Shown here piece by piece: positions 13,351 to 27,671 of a DNA stretch of 64,000 nt. Where the stretch lies: the NCBI RefSeq assembly GCF_001949145.1, contig NW_019091654.1, positions 124,662 to 188,661 on the forward strand, in the 5' to 3' direction. The translations under genes and the position numbers were made by a program. Below the pieces are notes generated by a model. That model made no database searches. It was not told the DNA's origin and saw nothing but the letters and a program-made list of their open reading frames with translations. Source of the DNA: Acanthaster planci. Its lineage: Eukaryota; Echinodermata; Asteroidea; Valvatida; Acanthasteridae. Positions within the stretch are counted from its first letter, which is position 1, and every line of letters begins with the position of its first letter.

Positions 13351-13399
13351 TACAATTATTTACGTCTCAGACCTACACTTTTTCACAATAATATTGGGT

Positions 13400-16023
13400 A
13401 CCATGTTGAAGGCAATGACTTGAAAGAAAATTGAATGAAAATTCACGGAATAATTTCGAAATAATGTAAAGCTAATTTGGCAGATAGTGCGTTGCTATGT
13501 GGAAGGATATAGGCGTACTGCGGTGCTCAGAGAGAAAAGACGAGCCTGGCTGGATGGATTGTGTGTGCCATATATATACAAATACATGTACAGTGTACAT
13601 GTGCCGCAGAACGTGCATTCGGTAGTGCATGTAGTTAATTATACATGCGCACGTCCGTTCACGTATGGATTATCGATTCCCATTTTAATGGAATTTAACT
13701 GACCGGTTCAATGGATTGATTTTGAAGCCTGATCACCGCGCAGGCGCATTTCTATCTTGAGCAGATTGGGTGCAGTGTAACCGGAGGGCCGGGCCGGGTG
13801 AATTTTGTTGGTATGGCAAGTGCAGTCTCCGAGCCGGCGTTTGTTATGTTTTGTCACACGGGCCCAAGTGTCACTGTATGGACTTGTAGGAAGGAAGGAT
13901 TTCTGCATCTGAACGAGATGACGTGTTTGATGACGGATTGATTACTTTCAATCGATTACAGTTGAAAATGATGTACAGTGATACTTTTCGGCATCTGGCA
14001 CTGGCGGCAGATGTGGGGGGATGGGGCCATGCAGTACCCCCCTTTTGACTAGGGGCTCCCCTCACACTTTTTGCATGTCATAATTATAACGGTGGTTCTT
14101 AATCGACTGGCATATTAATGGCTGATACCTGATGGTCTAACAACTGGCCCCCTCCTCACTTTGAAAATCGTTCCACCGGATGCCGGTGGCATCTGGATCA
14201 TAATTATGCAAGACATCTAAAGATATCCTAATTTCAAAAACAAATATCGACAATTTCATTTAGGGTAATCTGAATATATACAATTTCAAATTCTTACGTT
14301 GATTAAAAAATGCAGGCAAGACATTTTTTACCTTGGGCCTTCATGCATATGCATGAACTACTTCCACCATTCCTAACTGTTTACTCGACTGTTATACGCG
14401 GCTGTTGGTTATCACCCATCAGCGCTTTCCTTTTCTGAATGCTTACCTCAAAAAGCAAGAAGGGTTTCAATCTTTTTGTTGCTTTATTCAGGTACAGATT
14501 TTAGAGGTTGAAGGAACCAGATGTGCCATGCACTGAGCAAATGGTCAGGTTTAGGTGCGGCAAAATACAACTGCATTAATGATTAATGTAGTCAAGTAGT
14601 GAACCATTTCAACACTTTTTAATCTTTGAAAATATATTACAAGAAAATGCCAAAATTTTCTACCCATTTTTTAATTTTTTCCAAAAAAAAAAATAATGAT
14701 AATAAATCCTCTCTGATGACACTTCATGCACTCATGGAGATTTACCTCCAACATGGGTTACCATTGGTTACCATGGTTCACAATCTGCCAGAGTATCATT
14801 AAAGCTCTAACAAAGTATTCTCTGACAAAAGCCGGAGGACTCATATCAAGCTTGCGTAGATGTTGAACACAACATTCACACAGTACAATTTGTACAGAAT
14901 TGGTAAGGGAAATAAGAACCATACCGAAAATTACAGAGTTGGTGACCAAATGAAATACCCACAAAATGAGGCTTAAGAACAGGTGGAAATGACCTCAAAT
15001 ATTTCATATTATCACATGACCTCACCCAATATAAGCTCATTACATAACACTCAACAAAGTGGCACTTGACATCCTAAAATTAATTTTTATCTGGCGCAAC
15101 CCTAGTCTTAACCATGGGCAGAGATTTCTTGTCTCAATGGGGGGGGGATGCTTTCTGAAAGGTCATCCTTGTGCAGAGTCTGACTTGGCACAAGGTCCCA
15201 CTTCAATTAGGGGGAGGGTATAGGGGTGCATAACCTCCCTCAGTGAGGGGGATACATCCTCCATCCCCGTGATCTCTGCCCCATGTGCGCAGTGTTCACC
15301 GCATTTGAAAAAGTCCAAAATCCTGCAATAGCTACTTAAAACTGCATTCCACAGCCCCCAATCCCCTTTTCAGTGGGAAAGACCATGGAAGTAATCATCT
15401 ATACGCGTAGTCATAAATACTTCCTCCAAACTTGACAGCCAAGTCAGAAGTAATGAAATACTCCTGCTTTCCAGAATCAACCCACTTTTCAGGGACGCCT
15501 CAATATTAGCTGCGTTTCGCTTTTTTTCCCCCTAAAACTTGATTGAGGGAAGGAAAACGTTGAAACAGAAAGTCACTTGTCTATTAAAACAAACATGCTC
15601 TGCAATGTACGATGTTGGGAGTCAGTTTTTAACACTGAAACTGGGAGGGTTGGACACGGTGGAAAGAAAAACAATCAATATACACTGACACCTTTGAATG
15701 ACTCTAATGTATGACAATACATGTACATGTGCAGACTAAATTCCTCAGTAAACCTTGTTTTTTTGTCTCAGCACCGAACAACATCAAAAAATCCCCCAAA
15801 TGGGTAAAAACAAGGTCAGTATGAAAACAAAAACTTAAATGCATACTACGATGACATGCACCCAAAACAGCCGTATAGCATAGCCAGTTGCATATATTCC
15901 AGAACGAAACGTCTGAGAATCTAAGGCCAAATAGTTTACTGGAATATGATCAAAACGAATATATTCCACTGTTGATTCAGAGGCAAGCAACGGTCATTTG
16001 AGAGAAAGGTCTCGGGGATGGCT
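13400..16023. other. Intergenic region between RFX 5' end and NDC1 3' end
   Basis: No coding exon was recognised. Contents: ACATGTA-rich words near 13.58-13.63 kb; a dispersed repeat at about 13.99-14.19 kb whose tail (CTGATGGTCTAACAACTG, then ATCGTTCCACCG) recurs in the 29376-29560 element; AT-rich sequence. The part next to 16023 should contain the NDC1 3' UTR. A minus-strand AATAAA at about 14.48 kb is one possible poly(A) signal, but not a secure one. Confidence 0.4.
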
Positions 16024-19000
16024 TCACTGTTTGTACTCCATTAGTTGCTCTAATTTCTGCTGGTATTCTGGGGCCATCTGCACACTCCTGAAACAAGAAA
16101 CAAATGCATGAACATTTGATACAATAAAAACGCTACATTTCAAAAGAGTGCTTTCTCAAATTTATTATTGTACCGTTTACTTTGTGTAGTTTTATGATTG
16201 AGAGCTGGATGAATCTGATCACCTCTGAAGGTGAGGGTGTGTTTGTTTTGGGACTGTGACGAAAATCTGCAAAAATGGTTGTTCATTTTAAAGAAGACAG
16301 TACGCTAGTATAAATCGCGATAGACTGACAAATTACAAACATTACATTACAGAGCTTCCATATTTATTTGGACAGATAAAATCAGAGAAAACATGTTTTC
16401 CTTAGAGGTGCTCTTTGAGCTGACAAAGTATACACATTACTGCGAACGTGATTAGTTAGTTGAGTCGTTAATTACACGTATTTAGCATGACTTCTGCTCC
16501 CTAACATAATGGTGCAAGTTATGCAATATGCAGACTTACATAGTGCATTACTTCAAAACAATGTTTCAGAATTCGATGCGCAATTTGGCACAAGTGGAGC
16601 AACCTTTGCAAATAGTTTCATAAAATTGGCCGGAGGAGTTGGATTTTGGTGGACACTGACGATAATGGCAGACTTTTGAGATGCCAATGCATATGCAGCA
16701 AGGTATGAGACGGAGAGAACCCCCCCTGCTTTGTGTTGATCANTGCCAATGGCAGCAGACACAGTGGTCAGACGCACACTCAGAACAACATACAGGTACC
16801 AGTGTGTCGATAAGCTCAGATCTACCAATAGGGCCAGTTGTCCACGTCTTCCAGCATCTCCGAGTCTCCCGTGAAGGCCAAAAAACCTGCCCTCAAGATG
16901 CAGAGAGGGGACAGTAATCTACAGATGTTCCGGTAACAGTCCTGGGGTGCAACACTTACTTTAAATGGGGGCCAAAGGTTGCCACAATTCGATGGAGTGA
17001 TGTCGTGACTGTGGACTTCAGGTCAAGGCGGAGTCTGTCGTCGGGGTGTACTGGGCCAAGACGCACAGGCCGGAAGTCACTAGGGCTCCTCTTAGGGACG
17101 GAAGTGGGAAGCTTGAAGTGCTTCTCAACGGCCTTTTAAAGTGAGACGACAACACAACCCATTATTCTCATGATAACACTAAGGTCGTTCGAAAATATCA
17201 ATGCGTATGCCTGAGGTTAGCCCTCTCAGCACGGCTGTACATGTACATTGACTCACAAGCACTTCACCTGCTGTAACTGGCACGACATCAAGTGCTTCAT
17301 TCTTGAATGATCTTAATGCTTTTTTCACCTGCTGAACTGGCTCATTGTTTGATGCTTTGATGCAGCCAGAGGCATATTTTTTTTTTTTACCCTCTTGGAA
17401 TTACTAGTACTCCAGGCAAAGCCAAAGATGACATGCTTTCTCTCCCGGGGTGCAAAACACACGTAATATTACATCACACAATATAGCAGGCCATCCCAAA
17501 AGGACGGTGGCATTCTCACAAAAATACCGTTCTCCTTACCCATTCAAAGACTAGCCATGACTAAAACCTTTGATAGAACATGCACTGACTTCCTGCTTCA
17601 AAACCTGCACAAAATGTTTCAGCAGTTCACGAAACGGGCAATCAGCAACACAATTAGCCGGTCCACAGAACATATCAGACTCACACTTTGCAGGCCGAGC
17701 ATGCCGACGAGAATGTCCGGCAGGGTTCCCTGAACCACGCCGTAGGTGTCTTCGTGGTAGGAGGCAGCCACCAGAGAGGACAGAGCTGCAAAAAAAAAAA
17801 AAACAAGAGGGAGGGAAGACTCCGTGAAGATGTGACACCAGCACCGTCCATTATTATCCTTGTTTTTTCTATGAGGAAAGTTCAACTCCTATTCTGATTG
17901 TGACCTTAATTAGCATGTGCATGACCTCTCTGTGGTTGCTATAGCACCATTCTACTGTACTGCCGGAGCGCATACTGCTTCCCTGTTTGGGTGGTCAAAC
18001 AATTGCTGTGGACCTATTGTATTCATTATATAGTGACATTCAAGCACAAACTCAGTACTTTCTGAGAGCTTGTTTGGGTGGGACGTAAAACAGTGACCAG
18101 CTGAGTGAAGGAGTCTTACCACTCCAACACTGAGCTTCCAGGGTCAGCTGGCCAGTTTGAAGCCACTATGGAAGCGGGTAAACAAAAATTCAAGTTGGAC
18201 AGAAACCAAGCGGAGGCAAATTTTACTAGTTAACACTGTCTCTACTAAGTCACCATTTCTACCCAGTTTAGGATATCTACACAAGTGAAGCAGTACGTCG
18301 CTTCAAATATTCTTGCTCACCTTCCAGAGCCCAAATGTGCAACTGCACATCCATGAACAAGGCCCGGCTGACAGCTTCCGGGAAAGGGTTCAAAAGGTAA
18401 GCACCGAGCCGCCATCTTTTGAAGATGTCCAGTCTGTGTTGCCATGACCACATACCCAGCCCAGGGTATTCTCTGGAGGACTGTGAAGACTTTCTTTGAT
18501 CTGAAAAAAAAAAACCTTCATTAAAAATACTTCCTTGGAGAATTTCTAATCCTCTGTTAAACAATCAGTCTAAATTACACTTTTGCCAGCTTTATGCTGT
18601 CGTAATATCAATCCTTTATTTACTTTCGGTGGCTGAAGGAGACTTTACTATATTGGAAATGGCTACCCGGTGTGTGTTTATTTTGCAGACAGTTTCATTA
18701 CTGATCTTCAACTGCCTGGGGATAGAGGAGATGTGGCAGTTTCAGTGGCACAGGGCAGTTTGAAGGGAAAAGTGTCTGGTTCGGGGAAATGGGTGGCCGG
18801 TTCCAACCTGCCTTGAGCAGAAGCATCCCCTCATCTGTTGAAAAGAGCCATGTTGGTGGGGAGTGTTCATTTTGTTGGTAGCCACGCGACCGTAATGAAT
18901 GCATTTCACAGTCATTTCTGAACCGGAGAAAAGCAGTACCCACCAGAGGAACCTCTGTTGTTAGGAAAACTGTGCCCTCTCTTGGTCCTGCTCGAGGCTC

Positions 19001-22000
19001 CTAAAAACACGCAAGAGATCAAAAGCTGGGCTGACGGGCTTACCTCTGTGAATGGGTTGACCGGTCAGGGGGTTGTACCCACTTCCCGGAGTAGCACACC
19101 ATGTGCTCTCCTTGGGCGGCGCGGTGACGTTGTGCACCCTGCCCGTGCCTGGAACCTGTGGAGTTTCCAGGACGGGGCTGAACACGGGGTCAGTCCCGGT
19201 GACCGGGGTGATAGGGGAGGCCACGGAACTGCGTAGGTACGGGCGCCGAGGCTCCTGAGGTGTGTACCAAAGAGTGGCGGAGTCTATGAAGAGAGGAGTG
19301 GGAGGGAGAAGACAAAGATAATATGGCTTGACAGTGAAGTTACAATATCAGTGTGTAAATATCTGCATAATGATGCTCTGAGCAGTGTGAATTTAACATT
19401 TTTACAAGAGAAACATGATTCCATGTAAAATCACACCTCAAGACTTGAAAAAAAGAACACAAAACATTTATTGATCTAAATAACAACCAGTAGAATCAAA
19501 CAAATATTTTAATGTGTTGAGTTGTGGATTGTTTCCTACTCTCAACGTTCTAGTGACCAAAGACAAATAACTAATGAACCTGATTTTTTTATAGCACCTA
19601 AAAATTAGTAAATGCAAAAATTTATATTGAAAACTAAATTTAAAAAAATAGTAAAAGATAACAATTTTGTAGAACTTTCTCAAGGAATCCTTGGGAACAT
19701 CCACTCTCTTTTACCTTTTGTTCAAATGAAACACAAAAATTTTAAGATGTCAGTTATTCAATTTCCTTGTTTTTAAACAGAAAGATTTTTTAATAATTAA
19801 CATTCTATGGCATAAAATATGGGCGATTTACAGTAGTGTGCCTCCAAGAGTTTGCAACGCGTTGGCCAATCACAACCCACAAAATCTGTCGATCCATTTC
19901 AAACACATGCACTTGGTTGACAGATTTCCCGCATTGTGATTGGCCAACACGTTGCAAACTCTTGGAGGCACACTATTGTGGAACGTCCATATTGCCAACT
20001 TGTAGGGAATTTCACAGTGTTTATGGCTATACATTTGTCGTTTTGCAAAATGAGAGAAAGGTCATTCTTTTGGTACATTTCAAATAAATAAATCAAGTAA
20101 AAAGCCCTATATAATGTAGCGTCACCCCTCAGAAAGGCCAGAAAAAGAAAAATTGTCAAAGTTTTTGGTTACAAACAAACAATTCTGCCCCCCCCCAAAT
20201 TTGGTTCTTGATTTGCCGTAGCACGGCTACCCTCCCCCTTTTGTATTATGGCATGAGCACACTACACCAATCGATGAATCCCATACAGACCTTCCTGGGC
20301 AGCAGCTCTCCCATTGGTGACCAAGGTACCTCTGTCCCTTGGAGCGTCATCTTGGCTTCGTCTCTGCCGGGCCAGGCCGTTTGACACCCACTCTTGGTGC
20401 GCGGTCAACCGCTGAGTCAGCGAGTCAATCAAAGACAGACAGGCCGTGGAGATGTTGGTCCAATTATGAGGGTGGCCACCTTTTGTTGTTTTTTTTCCCC
20501 CCCCCGAAGTTGCGGAAAGCAAAACAGGAAAGACCAAAACGTGTGAGCTGAATTTTAAACAGACTCACCCGGCAACAAGAATAGACCATGGAGGAAGGAC
20601 AAATCTAGCCATGATTGCGGCGATGATCATGGGGTACAAAGCCGACTTATGGTTGCAAAACAGGTGTTGCGTAGCAAGCATTCACTGCGCTCTGGCTATG
20701 GACATACCAGGCATGCCAGAAAGCGGTAATTGACCAGTTGTTATAGCCCGGGCAGTTTGAACTCCTTCTGTGTCTTTCCTCCATGAATAGACCGATCCCA
20801 CCCACTGCCCACATGACACCAGTTGACACGTGCATCTTTCTGACGCCACACAGAATTTTCCAACCACGCACACCGTATGCATGTGCACACATGGCAGATT
20901 TTGGGCAGTCAATTCAAGCCCCTGGGTATCAATCTAACATGCATATCAAATACCCCTTTCATTGTTTCTCTAAGAAAGTGTTTACAATCTCTGAAAAATG
21001 CAGCGAGTCAAGTTTAAGTACAGACTTGCTTTGATTGGTTTTTCTCACCTGGCTGGCTGAGCGCAAACACCTGTTTCCTGCGATCTCGCCCGCACTCTGC
21101 CAGCATGCTGAGGTCCAGGTAGGCCAAGTACTGAACCAAGGCGCAGTGTTTCTCCGTCAGTGCCTTGTGCAGACAGCATTCCTCTTGACTGCTCAAAGGG
21201 ACCTCGATGGGAAATTGATAGACCTGATAGGCACGACAGCAAGATACATGTAAGCTTATGTTATGTGATTTCTCTAGTGGGATTCAGCAATTAAGAAAGG
21301 CAAAGTGGACTAGAGAAAGAAGTACAATACGCTGGTTAGACAATTGGATAATGTCAAATCTGCTTGTCTGTATTTAACAAAAAGGAAAAATCAAAGTAAG
21401 ATTTTGTGTTTTCTGTCCCCGGGTTCCATAATGATTTTGTCCTAGGTGTAGTATTATTTTGACCAAATATAATGATTTTGAAAATAACAACATACTAAAA
21501 CTATAATTCTTCACAAAGTTCTTTAAGTATTTTTGAATACTTAATTAATCAAATCAATCTGATCAATCAAAATCCAGCATGTGGAAACTGAGGCTTCTTG
21601 TATCAAGGCACATGAGAGTGAAAAAACTTCTTTAGACAGCAATCCTGAAATTGGCTGGACACCAAATCCCCCTTCAACCACATTGTGCCAGTGGCAGTTA
21701 TCAATGTTGGTGATAATGGGGCGGGATGATTATCATTTTTTCTGTTTTTAAAATTCTTTAAAAATTCATATCTTATTTACTGGCCACTTACACCAAAAAG
21801 AAGGACTGTGTGGGGTCTACTCTAATCTGACAGACAACTTCTATTGATGCCGGAGTATTTCAGCCAGGCCTGCTGCCTTGTAAAAAGAGACCAGATTGTG
21901 CGGTCTTACGTAATTTTCTTTTGTTCACGAACCTGGCACAGTGCGCTGCTGACCTCTTTTCCAATAGGGCTAGATTAGCGTACAGCAGTACTGTGTGGCT

Positions 22001-25000
22001 CAGCGCTGCGGTGGTGGAGTGCTTTTGTCCCCGGTGGTAATCCGCTCGCACTAAATCCCCAAAATCGTGGTATACTATTTCAAAACAAGGCTGGATTATC
22101 TCTAGTATTGAGAGTGAAAAAATGTTGGTAATGCCCAGCAGCCTGGTCTTTTGTTACAAGGCCCAGTTCCCTTTGTCCGATTTCGGAGACCCCGGCCAAA
22201 CGTATAAAGAATACGTGTCCGGTACCAGAAACCCCGGCGGCAAGCGGTTAATTCATGACAAACACAAAGACATGCGTGCTACAATTGAAGATGCTTTACT
22301 GAAAAATGCTTCCTTTTGAAGGGTTAAAATGCCTCCGAAAGTACTAAAAACATTCGGGAAAAAGTTCATACCTCTGTGTTGAAGACCTTGAATAAATGTA
22401 GTGACATGCACCAAAGATGGCTGGTGATGAAGCCGGTCAGGACAACATTCCACAGAAGGGTTAGGTTGAGGAGACCACTGATGGCGTTGAGAGGTGTTGG
22501 AGATTCCTGGAGATTCAGGTTCACAAGCAGCCAATGCTTTGGAATGGATCCTAGAGGACAACATACTGATACGGTGAATTGTTGTCCCGTGAGGCCTAGG
22601 GCATTACTGGTAATTCCCATATTCAGCTATTCAATCAATTAATGCTTATTTAAATATTTATTTTCAAAATCAAACAGTTGAAGATGAAACTCAAGGAAAT
22701 GAAGTGGTTAAAAAATTAATTATTCGGTAATACAAAACTGCATTCTAAAAGCATTCAGGTGTTGTAAATTTGACAGAACTCGATGCATAGGCCCAATAAT
22801 ACAGCAGCATGGCCAAAAACTACTTTTCCTTCAAGTTTTACTTCTTCCTCTTGTAAAACCATGTACATGTATATCTGATGGAAGGTTGACTACTTGAATA
22901 TTCCATCATTCATATTGACACCACCTTAGATCCATCTTCAACCCTCACAGTCCCCAATCCTCCATTAGTTACACCCTGTATAGTAAATGGCAGGATATGG
23001 GAATCCTTGGTTTAAAAGAAGCTTTGCCGACCAGCAATTCTGAAAGCTGGACCTTTGAAAGGCTAGGTATATGATGCTGATAGGAATTAATAATACTAGG
23101 TCAAACAGGTTTTTTTTACTTAATGATAATGACCTGTCCTAAATCCTCTAAAATCCACCACTGTGCAGGAAAAAACCAATGGCATATTCTTTGTACCCTA
23201 ATTTTCAAGGAACATCCGTGCCCATCGTAACGTCACAGAAGCTCTACTTCCTCAATCCTGCAATTTCCTCCCAAGCCTTCCAAAGAGTGCTGAAGGATCA
23301 GGGAGCGTTTGGGGCTAGCAAACTGATGTTAGCAGGCACATGCCCAATTAAATTCTCTCAGAAAGGGTCATTATTCGCGTTCTGAAGCTGCTGGAATTCA
23401 GACACGGCTCATCTTACCGAACAGATAGTATAAGAGGTAGAAATAGCCGGTGGCTCGACCTGAGAAGATCAGGTTAGCATAGATACTCTCTTGCAGGAAG
23501 GTTCTTACTTGGAAGAATTTCAGTTGCTGTGATATGAAAGGGAATTAGTCATGATTTGTGAATATGCAAAGAATTCACGTCTAAAATAAACAATTTCCCT
23601 TATTCTAAGCTAGAGCAGACATAATGTACTAAGTTGGTGATGGACATCCGTTTTGATTACAATATTTTATTTGATAAATGAAACTTGACAGTATCAACAC
23701 CAAAATGTTCAAAACCAAAACAAAACAAAAATACTAAAATGTTACCTGAATAATTGGGAATTCAATGCGATGTGCCTGGGTGTGCATAAGCCAGAATGAG
23801 TGCAAGAGACCCTGCAAACAACAGAAAGTCAAATCCAGAAACTTTCCTACTTATACTTTTTTAAATGCAGAGAGGAAAATAGTGAATTGTACAGAGAGAC
23901 GATATTCAGACATTACACAAAACAAATATTATTTCACATTCTTACAATGTAAAAATTATTTTCAACTGATTGCGAGTCCTTACGGGGAAACTACTGAAGG
24001 ATCAGCATAAAAAAAGAAGGCATTGCGATGGTATCGGAAAGTCGGCTCCCTGGACCGTTTGGGTTTGAAGAGACAACGGCTGACTCTGCATGTTCAAAAG
24101 CTTGTAATACATACCACGTAAGCCCCGTGCAACACCAGAAACAAGTGGTTCTCGTTGAGATGCTGCTTGGAGCCGTCACTCGACAACACCGTCAGAGTGC
24201 TGTAGGGTGGACCAATCAGGAAGGACCAGCACCATGCCGTCACTCCACCAGCTAAGGTGTGGCATGCCATGTGAAGCAGGTTGGACGGCTTGACCACGCC
24301 CCAGAGGACAGACAGACGGTTCAGCTGCACAACGGGGACCACTGAAGAGACACATTGTTTTTCGTGTGTTTGCAACAATTCAATACTCCAATGTCTAGAT
24401 TCGTAGCAATAGTGTAAACCACTGAAATTACTGATTGTCTAACACTGTGATGTTCAGTGTTTGTTGATATATGCCTCTTGGCACCAGTATCTAACTGGGA
24501 TAAAAAAAGTAACACTTTGCCAATGTTTAAATATAACTGCTGTGAAGATCCATGCGCTGGTAAATAAATTTAAAAAAATATTTAATTTCAAAAGTACTGA
24601 GAATGTTTCAGTTCAGCATTTCCTGAGAAGAAAAAGGGGGGAAAACCTGCCGAGGATTAAAATGACAAAATCAGCTAAGACAACTCACCTGTATAGAAGA
24701 GGACATTACTGATGGCTACCAGTGAAGTCAGAACAGCAATCAATAGAATGTAGCCAACACTGGAGATGGAGAGTGCAGTTACCAACCAGTCTAAGAGAAT
24801 TCAAAAAACAAAAAGGCTCACGACCAAAACTCCACAGACACAAGCTTTCTCCTTTCTCAGGGCTACACTTCCTCCTAAAAGGGATTTCCATGATGTAGCT
24901 GACAAAAGATAATTTTCCCGCCTACTCGCATGCCATACAAAGCTTCAAATATCTGCAGGTAATTTTCTTAAGATGAATTTTCCTTTTTTCTGACTGCAAA

Positions 25001-25779
25001 ACAGACTCACCACGAAACCAGAGATGCGGATGAAAGATACTGATCTTGACGAGGAGAACAAACAGCCCAGCCGTCCCCGGTAGAAGAATCACAGACCAAG
25101 CTAGACTGGCTCCAGTGCGCCATCGAAACACCTGATGGAAAATAACAGTACGCAATGTAGGCAGTAGATATTTGCTTCTTTTTGCCGGCAAAGCAACTCA
25201 ACATGCAGAGTGAGTGGTTTGAGGTACCTAGGCAGTCGGGCACTATTACTATTACTTTAGGGGTTATTTTTGTTATGCCCCAACTACAGCATAAGTCCCA
25301 ACTATAGTTGGGCCCATCCGAACTAGAGTGCTACAGTTGGGCTGGCCCAACTACAGCAGAGAGGTCCTGTGTGCATGATGTACCCAGCATGTGCCAAAGT
25401 CATATTGTTTACAAATGTCATGTCATTGGTCACAGGGCTAACAGATAAAGTGCCATTTTATATGAATTGTGTCAAGTGTGAGACACACTGACTTGGATAA
25501 TGTTGAGACATTTCCCACAGACATTGGTCAACAATAGTTGGGCCAGCCCAACTGCAGCAGTACATTTGGGACTGTCTCAACTAGTTGGGACTTATGCCAT
25601 AGTTGGGGCGCGGCGTAGGGTATCCGGTATCCCATTCTTGCAGTCCCACATCCGGGAACTTCACACAATACTAAAGGAAATTTTGCCCCTTTGTGTTACA
25701 GATATCAGCAAACAACACCTTCCCGTCGTATACTTACATCCCTCATATACCAATTTCGATTTGTTATCATTTTCTCCAT
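16024..25779 (-). CDS. NDC1: Nucleoporin NDC1, apparently complete
   Basis: Integral membrane nucleoporin that anchors nuclear pore complexes in the pore membrane and acts in pore assembly. Fourteen coding exons read on minus: 25738-25779, 25011-25131, 24689-24790, 24115-24341, 23746-23811, 23418-23526, 22372-22550, 21049-21223, 20291-20479, 19044-19283, 18321-18500, 17685-17785, 16960-17132, 16024-16087 (TGA 16024-16026). Phases agree throughout and give about 655 residues (vertebrate about 674). The N-terminal half holds hydrophobic segments of the multi-pass domain ([56 protein letters not shown]). Diagnostic stretches are [54 protein letters not shown] and a C-terminus LEQLMEYKQ. For exon 12 the donor GTGAGT at 17684 keeps frame, while an overlapping GTGTGA three bases away would not. 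The first exon ([14 protein letters not shown]) was accepted because it precedes a perfect GTAAGT donor in phase 0 and aligns with the vertebrate R-D-x-x-W-R start. The true ATG could be codon 1 or 4. Confidence 0.92.
19834..19975. mobile_element. Mariner-type MITE, 142 bp, in NDC1 intron
   Basis: Long inverted arms: 19834 onward reads TAGTGTGCCTCCAAGAGTTT and the complement ends at 19975. The arms stay similar for about 60 bases with a short loop. Both ends are TA, as expected for the Tc1/mariner TA target duplication. The arms include GGCCAATCAC. Confidence 0.7.
25277..25609. mobile_element. 333-bp MITE in NDC1 intron 1
   Basis: Left end GCCCCAACTACAGCATAAGT and right end are inverted repeats of about 27 bp with two mismatches. 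Further inside, GTTGGGCTGGCCCAACT-like palindromes recur near both ends. No open frame inside. Target duplication not clear, so the superfamily is not assigned. Confidence 0.6.
25738..25779 (-). CDS. NDC1: NDC1 first coding exon (14 codons)
   Basis: ATG at 25779, a second in-frame ATG nine bases on, ending in GAT before GTAAGT. The frame stays open upstream for some codons, so an earlier start or an upstream acceptor (TTTCAG, about 25.82 kb) is possible. A diverged copy of this exon and its donor is at 45327-45359. Confidence 0.7.
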
Positions 25780-27519
25780 ACAAAACGAATTAAGCAGAAA
25801 AATATCCCCACAACACTCCTGAAATCAATTCAAAAACCGCGGCAACTTTGACGGGCCCAGCCAAAAGCACGTCGTTCTTGCTGAAACTAGGCTGATTCCT
25901 ATCTCTTAAAGTGTCAAGAACCGTATCTTTGGTCTGGGAACCAGACTAGATGCCAATGGGCCGCGGCAGGCGAATACAAGAGCCGGGGGGGGGCCGGCAG
26001 CGATCAGTCATTATCATGATCAAACCATGGAGGCAGGAAAAGACATNACCTAATGGCAATTTTCTGAGTTTCTCTTATGTGCCTCTTCAAATTTTCATCA
26101 AGTCATAGATGCATATATAGTATTCAAGAAATTTTTTCAGATTTAAAAATCAAAAAGGCTTGTTGAAACAATTTTAAAGGGCGTGCCAATCCCTGTCGTG
26201 ACGGTGAAGCTGAACAATGTGTGACTCGCTGGTGCTGACTCATGAGTCCGAGCTTCCAGCCCGTTTTGTTGAATTCGCAAATACAATGTACCAGCAACTT
26301 TCTGTGGATTGAATTGTCCAAATCTTCTTGTTTTCGCTAAACTTTGAAGTTTGCTTTTTTGTGAATATTTTACATTTTTTCCCTAATGTACAACCCAGTG
26401 TTGGAAGAAAAAATAATGGCTTAATTGAATTGGATCGTGTAATGTAGTGGAAACAGATTAAAGTTTTGCAGGCGCACTTTTCCGTTAGGTTGTGTATGCA
26501 ATGCATCTCATGATGCATTGCAAAGGTCAAAATGATTTGTCAAAATAGGAAATTGGGCAGGTCGATGTTTATAACTTCTAGTGAAAAACACATTGCTGAC
26601 TTGCTCCTTAACGTCATCATCATCATGCCGGCGACGCTTTAAAGTTTTATTCCATCGAATTTTTGGCTGAACTTTAATGAGGTTTTCTTGGCTTTCAAAG
26701 TTGTTTTATATGATATTAAACTTAAAGGGCGATCTTTCGTTAAAGTGTAACTGCTATGAATTTTTCTGCAACGTATATTTCTGCAATTTAATACTCAATT
26801 TTCCTAATTGTACATTTGATATCCACGTGGCAGGTTAAACGCGTTGAAAATCAAATCTCTAAACTCCGCGCTTTCCTAAACAACCGAGGGCGCTGTTGCT
26901 GCATGATTTGTCAACCAGAAATTAGAGTTCACTGCGGAGGTTTTTCGGTTAAAATTGTGAACCCACAACATTTCTAAGAAAGCGTTAATCAAGTACTTCT
27001 TTTTTGCTATATGTTTTTACACAAAGTAACCGATGGAAGAGACGGAAAATTTAGGCCAGCAAAAACTTTAAAACAAGAGTTTTTTGGTACACAACCTATA
27101 ACCTTCCTGAGATGACTGACATCACTGTTTATTATATTTGGCTCATGAATATGAAAATGTTCAGCATAAAAATAAAAAGGCAGTAAAGAACTGTTTGAAA
27201 TCGTGAAACGAATATTGATGCACAAAAATGTATTTCGGAGGTATGTATTGTCAAAAGAATCATAGAAATAACCCTTTAAAAGCGCTAAAACGGGCGAACA
27301 GCGCACGAATACACGTTTACCCTGCGAATTGGCAGCATGATGGCCACGCACATCGGACGTAAACTTTGCCGTGCGTTCCCATCTTCACAGGTACTATAGT
27401 CAGGTCGCAGCAGTGGCCTTTGACCTGAGTTAAGTAAACTACGTACGATAAATAAATGCCCCAGATGATCCATGACAAATTCACTCTTTGCTTTCGCGTC
27501 TTTTATTTTGTTAACAGGA

Positions 27520-27671
27520 ACAAACAGTGTAAAGCACATCCAATTGCAGTTGATTTAACAAATAGTGTAAAGCACATCCAATTGCAGTTGATTTAACAAA
27601 TAGTGTAAAGCACATCCAATTGCAGTTGATTTAACAAATAGTGTAAAGCACATCCAATTGCAGTAAATTTT
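27520..27671. repeat. 38-bp tandem repeat, 4 copies (array A)
   Basis: Unit begins ACAAATAGTGTAAAGCACAT and ends GATTTA. The first copy has CAGTGT instead of TAGTGT and the last is degraded at its end. The paralogous array in block B uses a different variant (CTGTAT). Block C has only one diverged unit, near 45.79 kb. Confidence 0.85.

Noticed and set aside
16553-16917. Open frames over 16.55-16.92 kb as an extra NDC1 exon
   Set aside because: They lie between exons 16960-17132 and 16024-16087, whose phases already join correctly; there are no matching residues and one ambiguous base.
17687-17785. GTGTGA donor for NDC1 exon 12
   Set aside because: It would break the frame with the next exon. 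The overlapping GTGAGT donor (exon 17685-17785) keeps it.
18961-19043. Extension of NDC1 exon 19044-19283 into the open frame to its left
   Set aside because: A GTAAGC donor at 19043 and correct phase with exon 18321-18500 show that the extension is intron.
27285-27539. 84-aa open frame on minus near block A
   Set aside because: Broken in the block B and C copies; no conserved residues.
27520-27671. CRISPR-like array
   Set aside because: The 38-bp units are directly adjacent with no variable spacers, in an animal genome.
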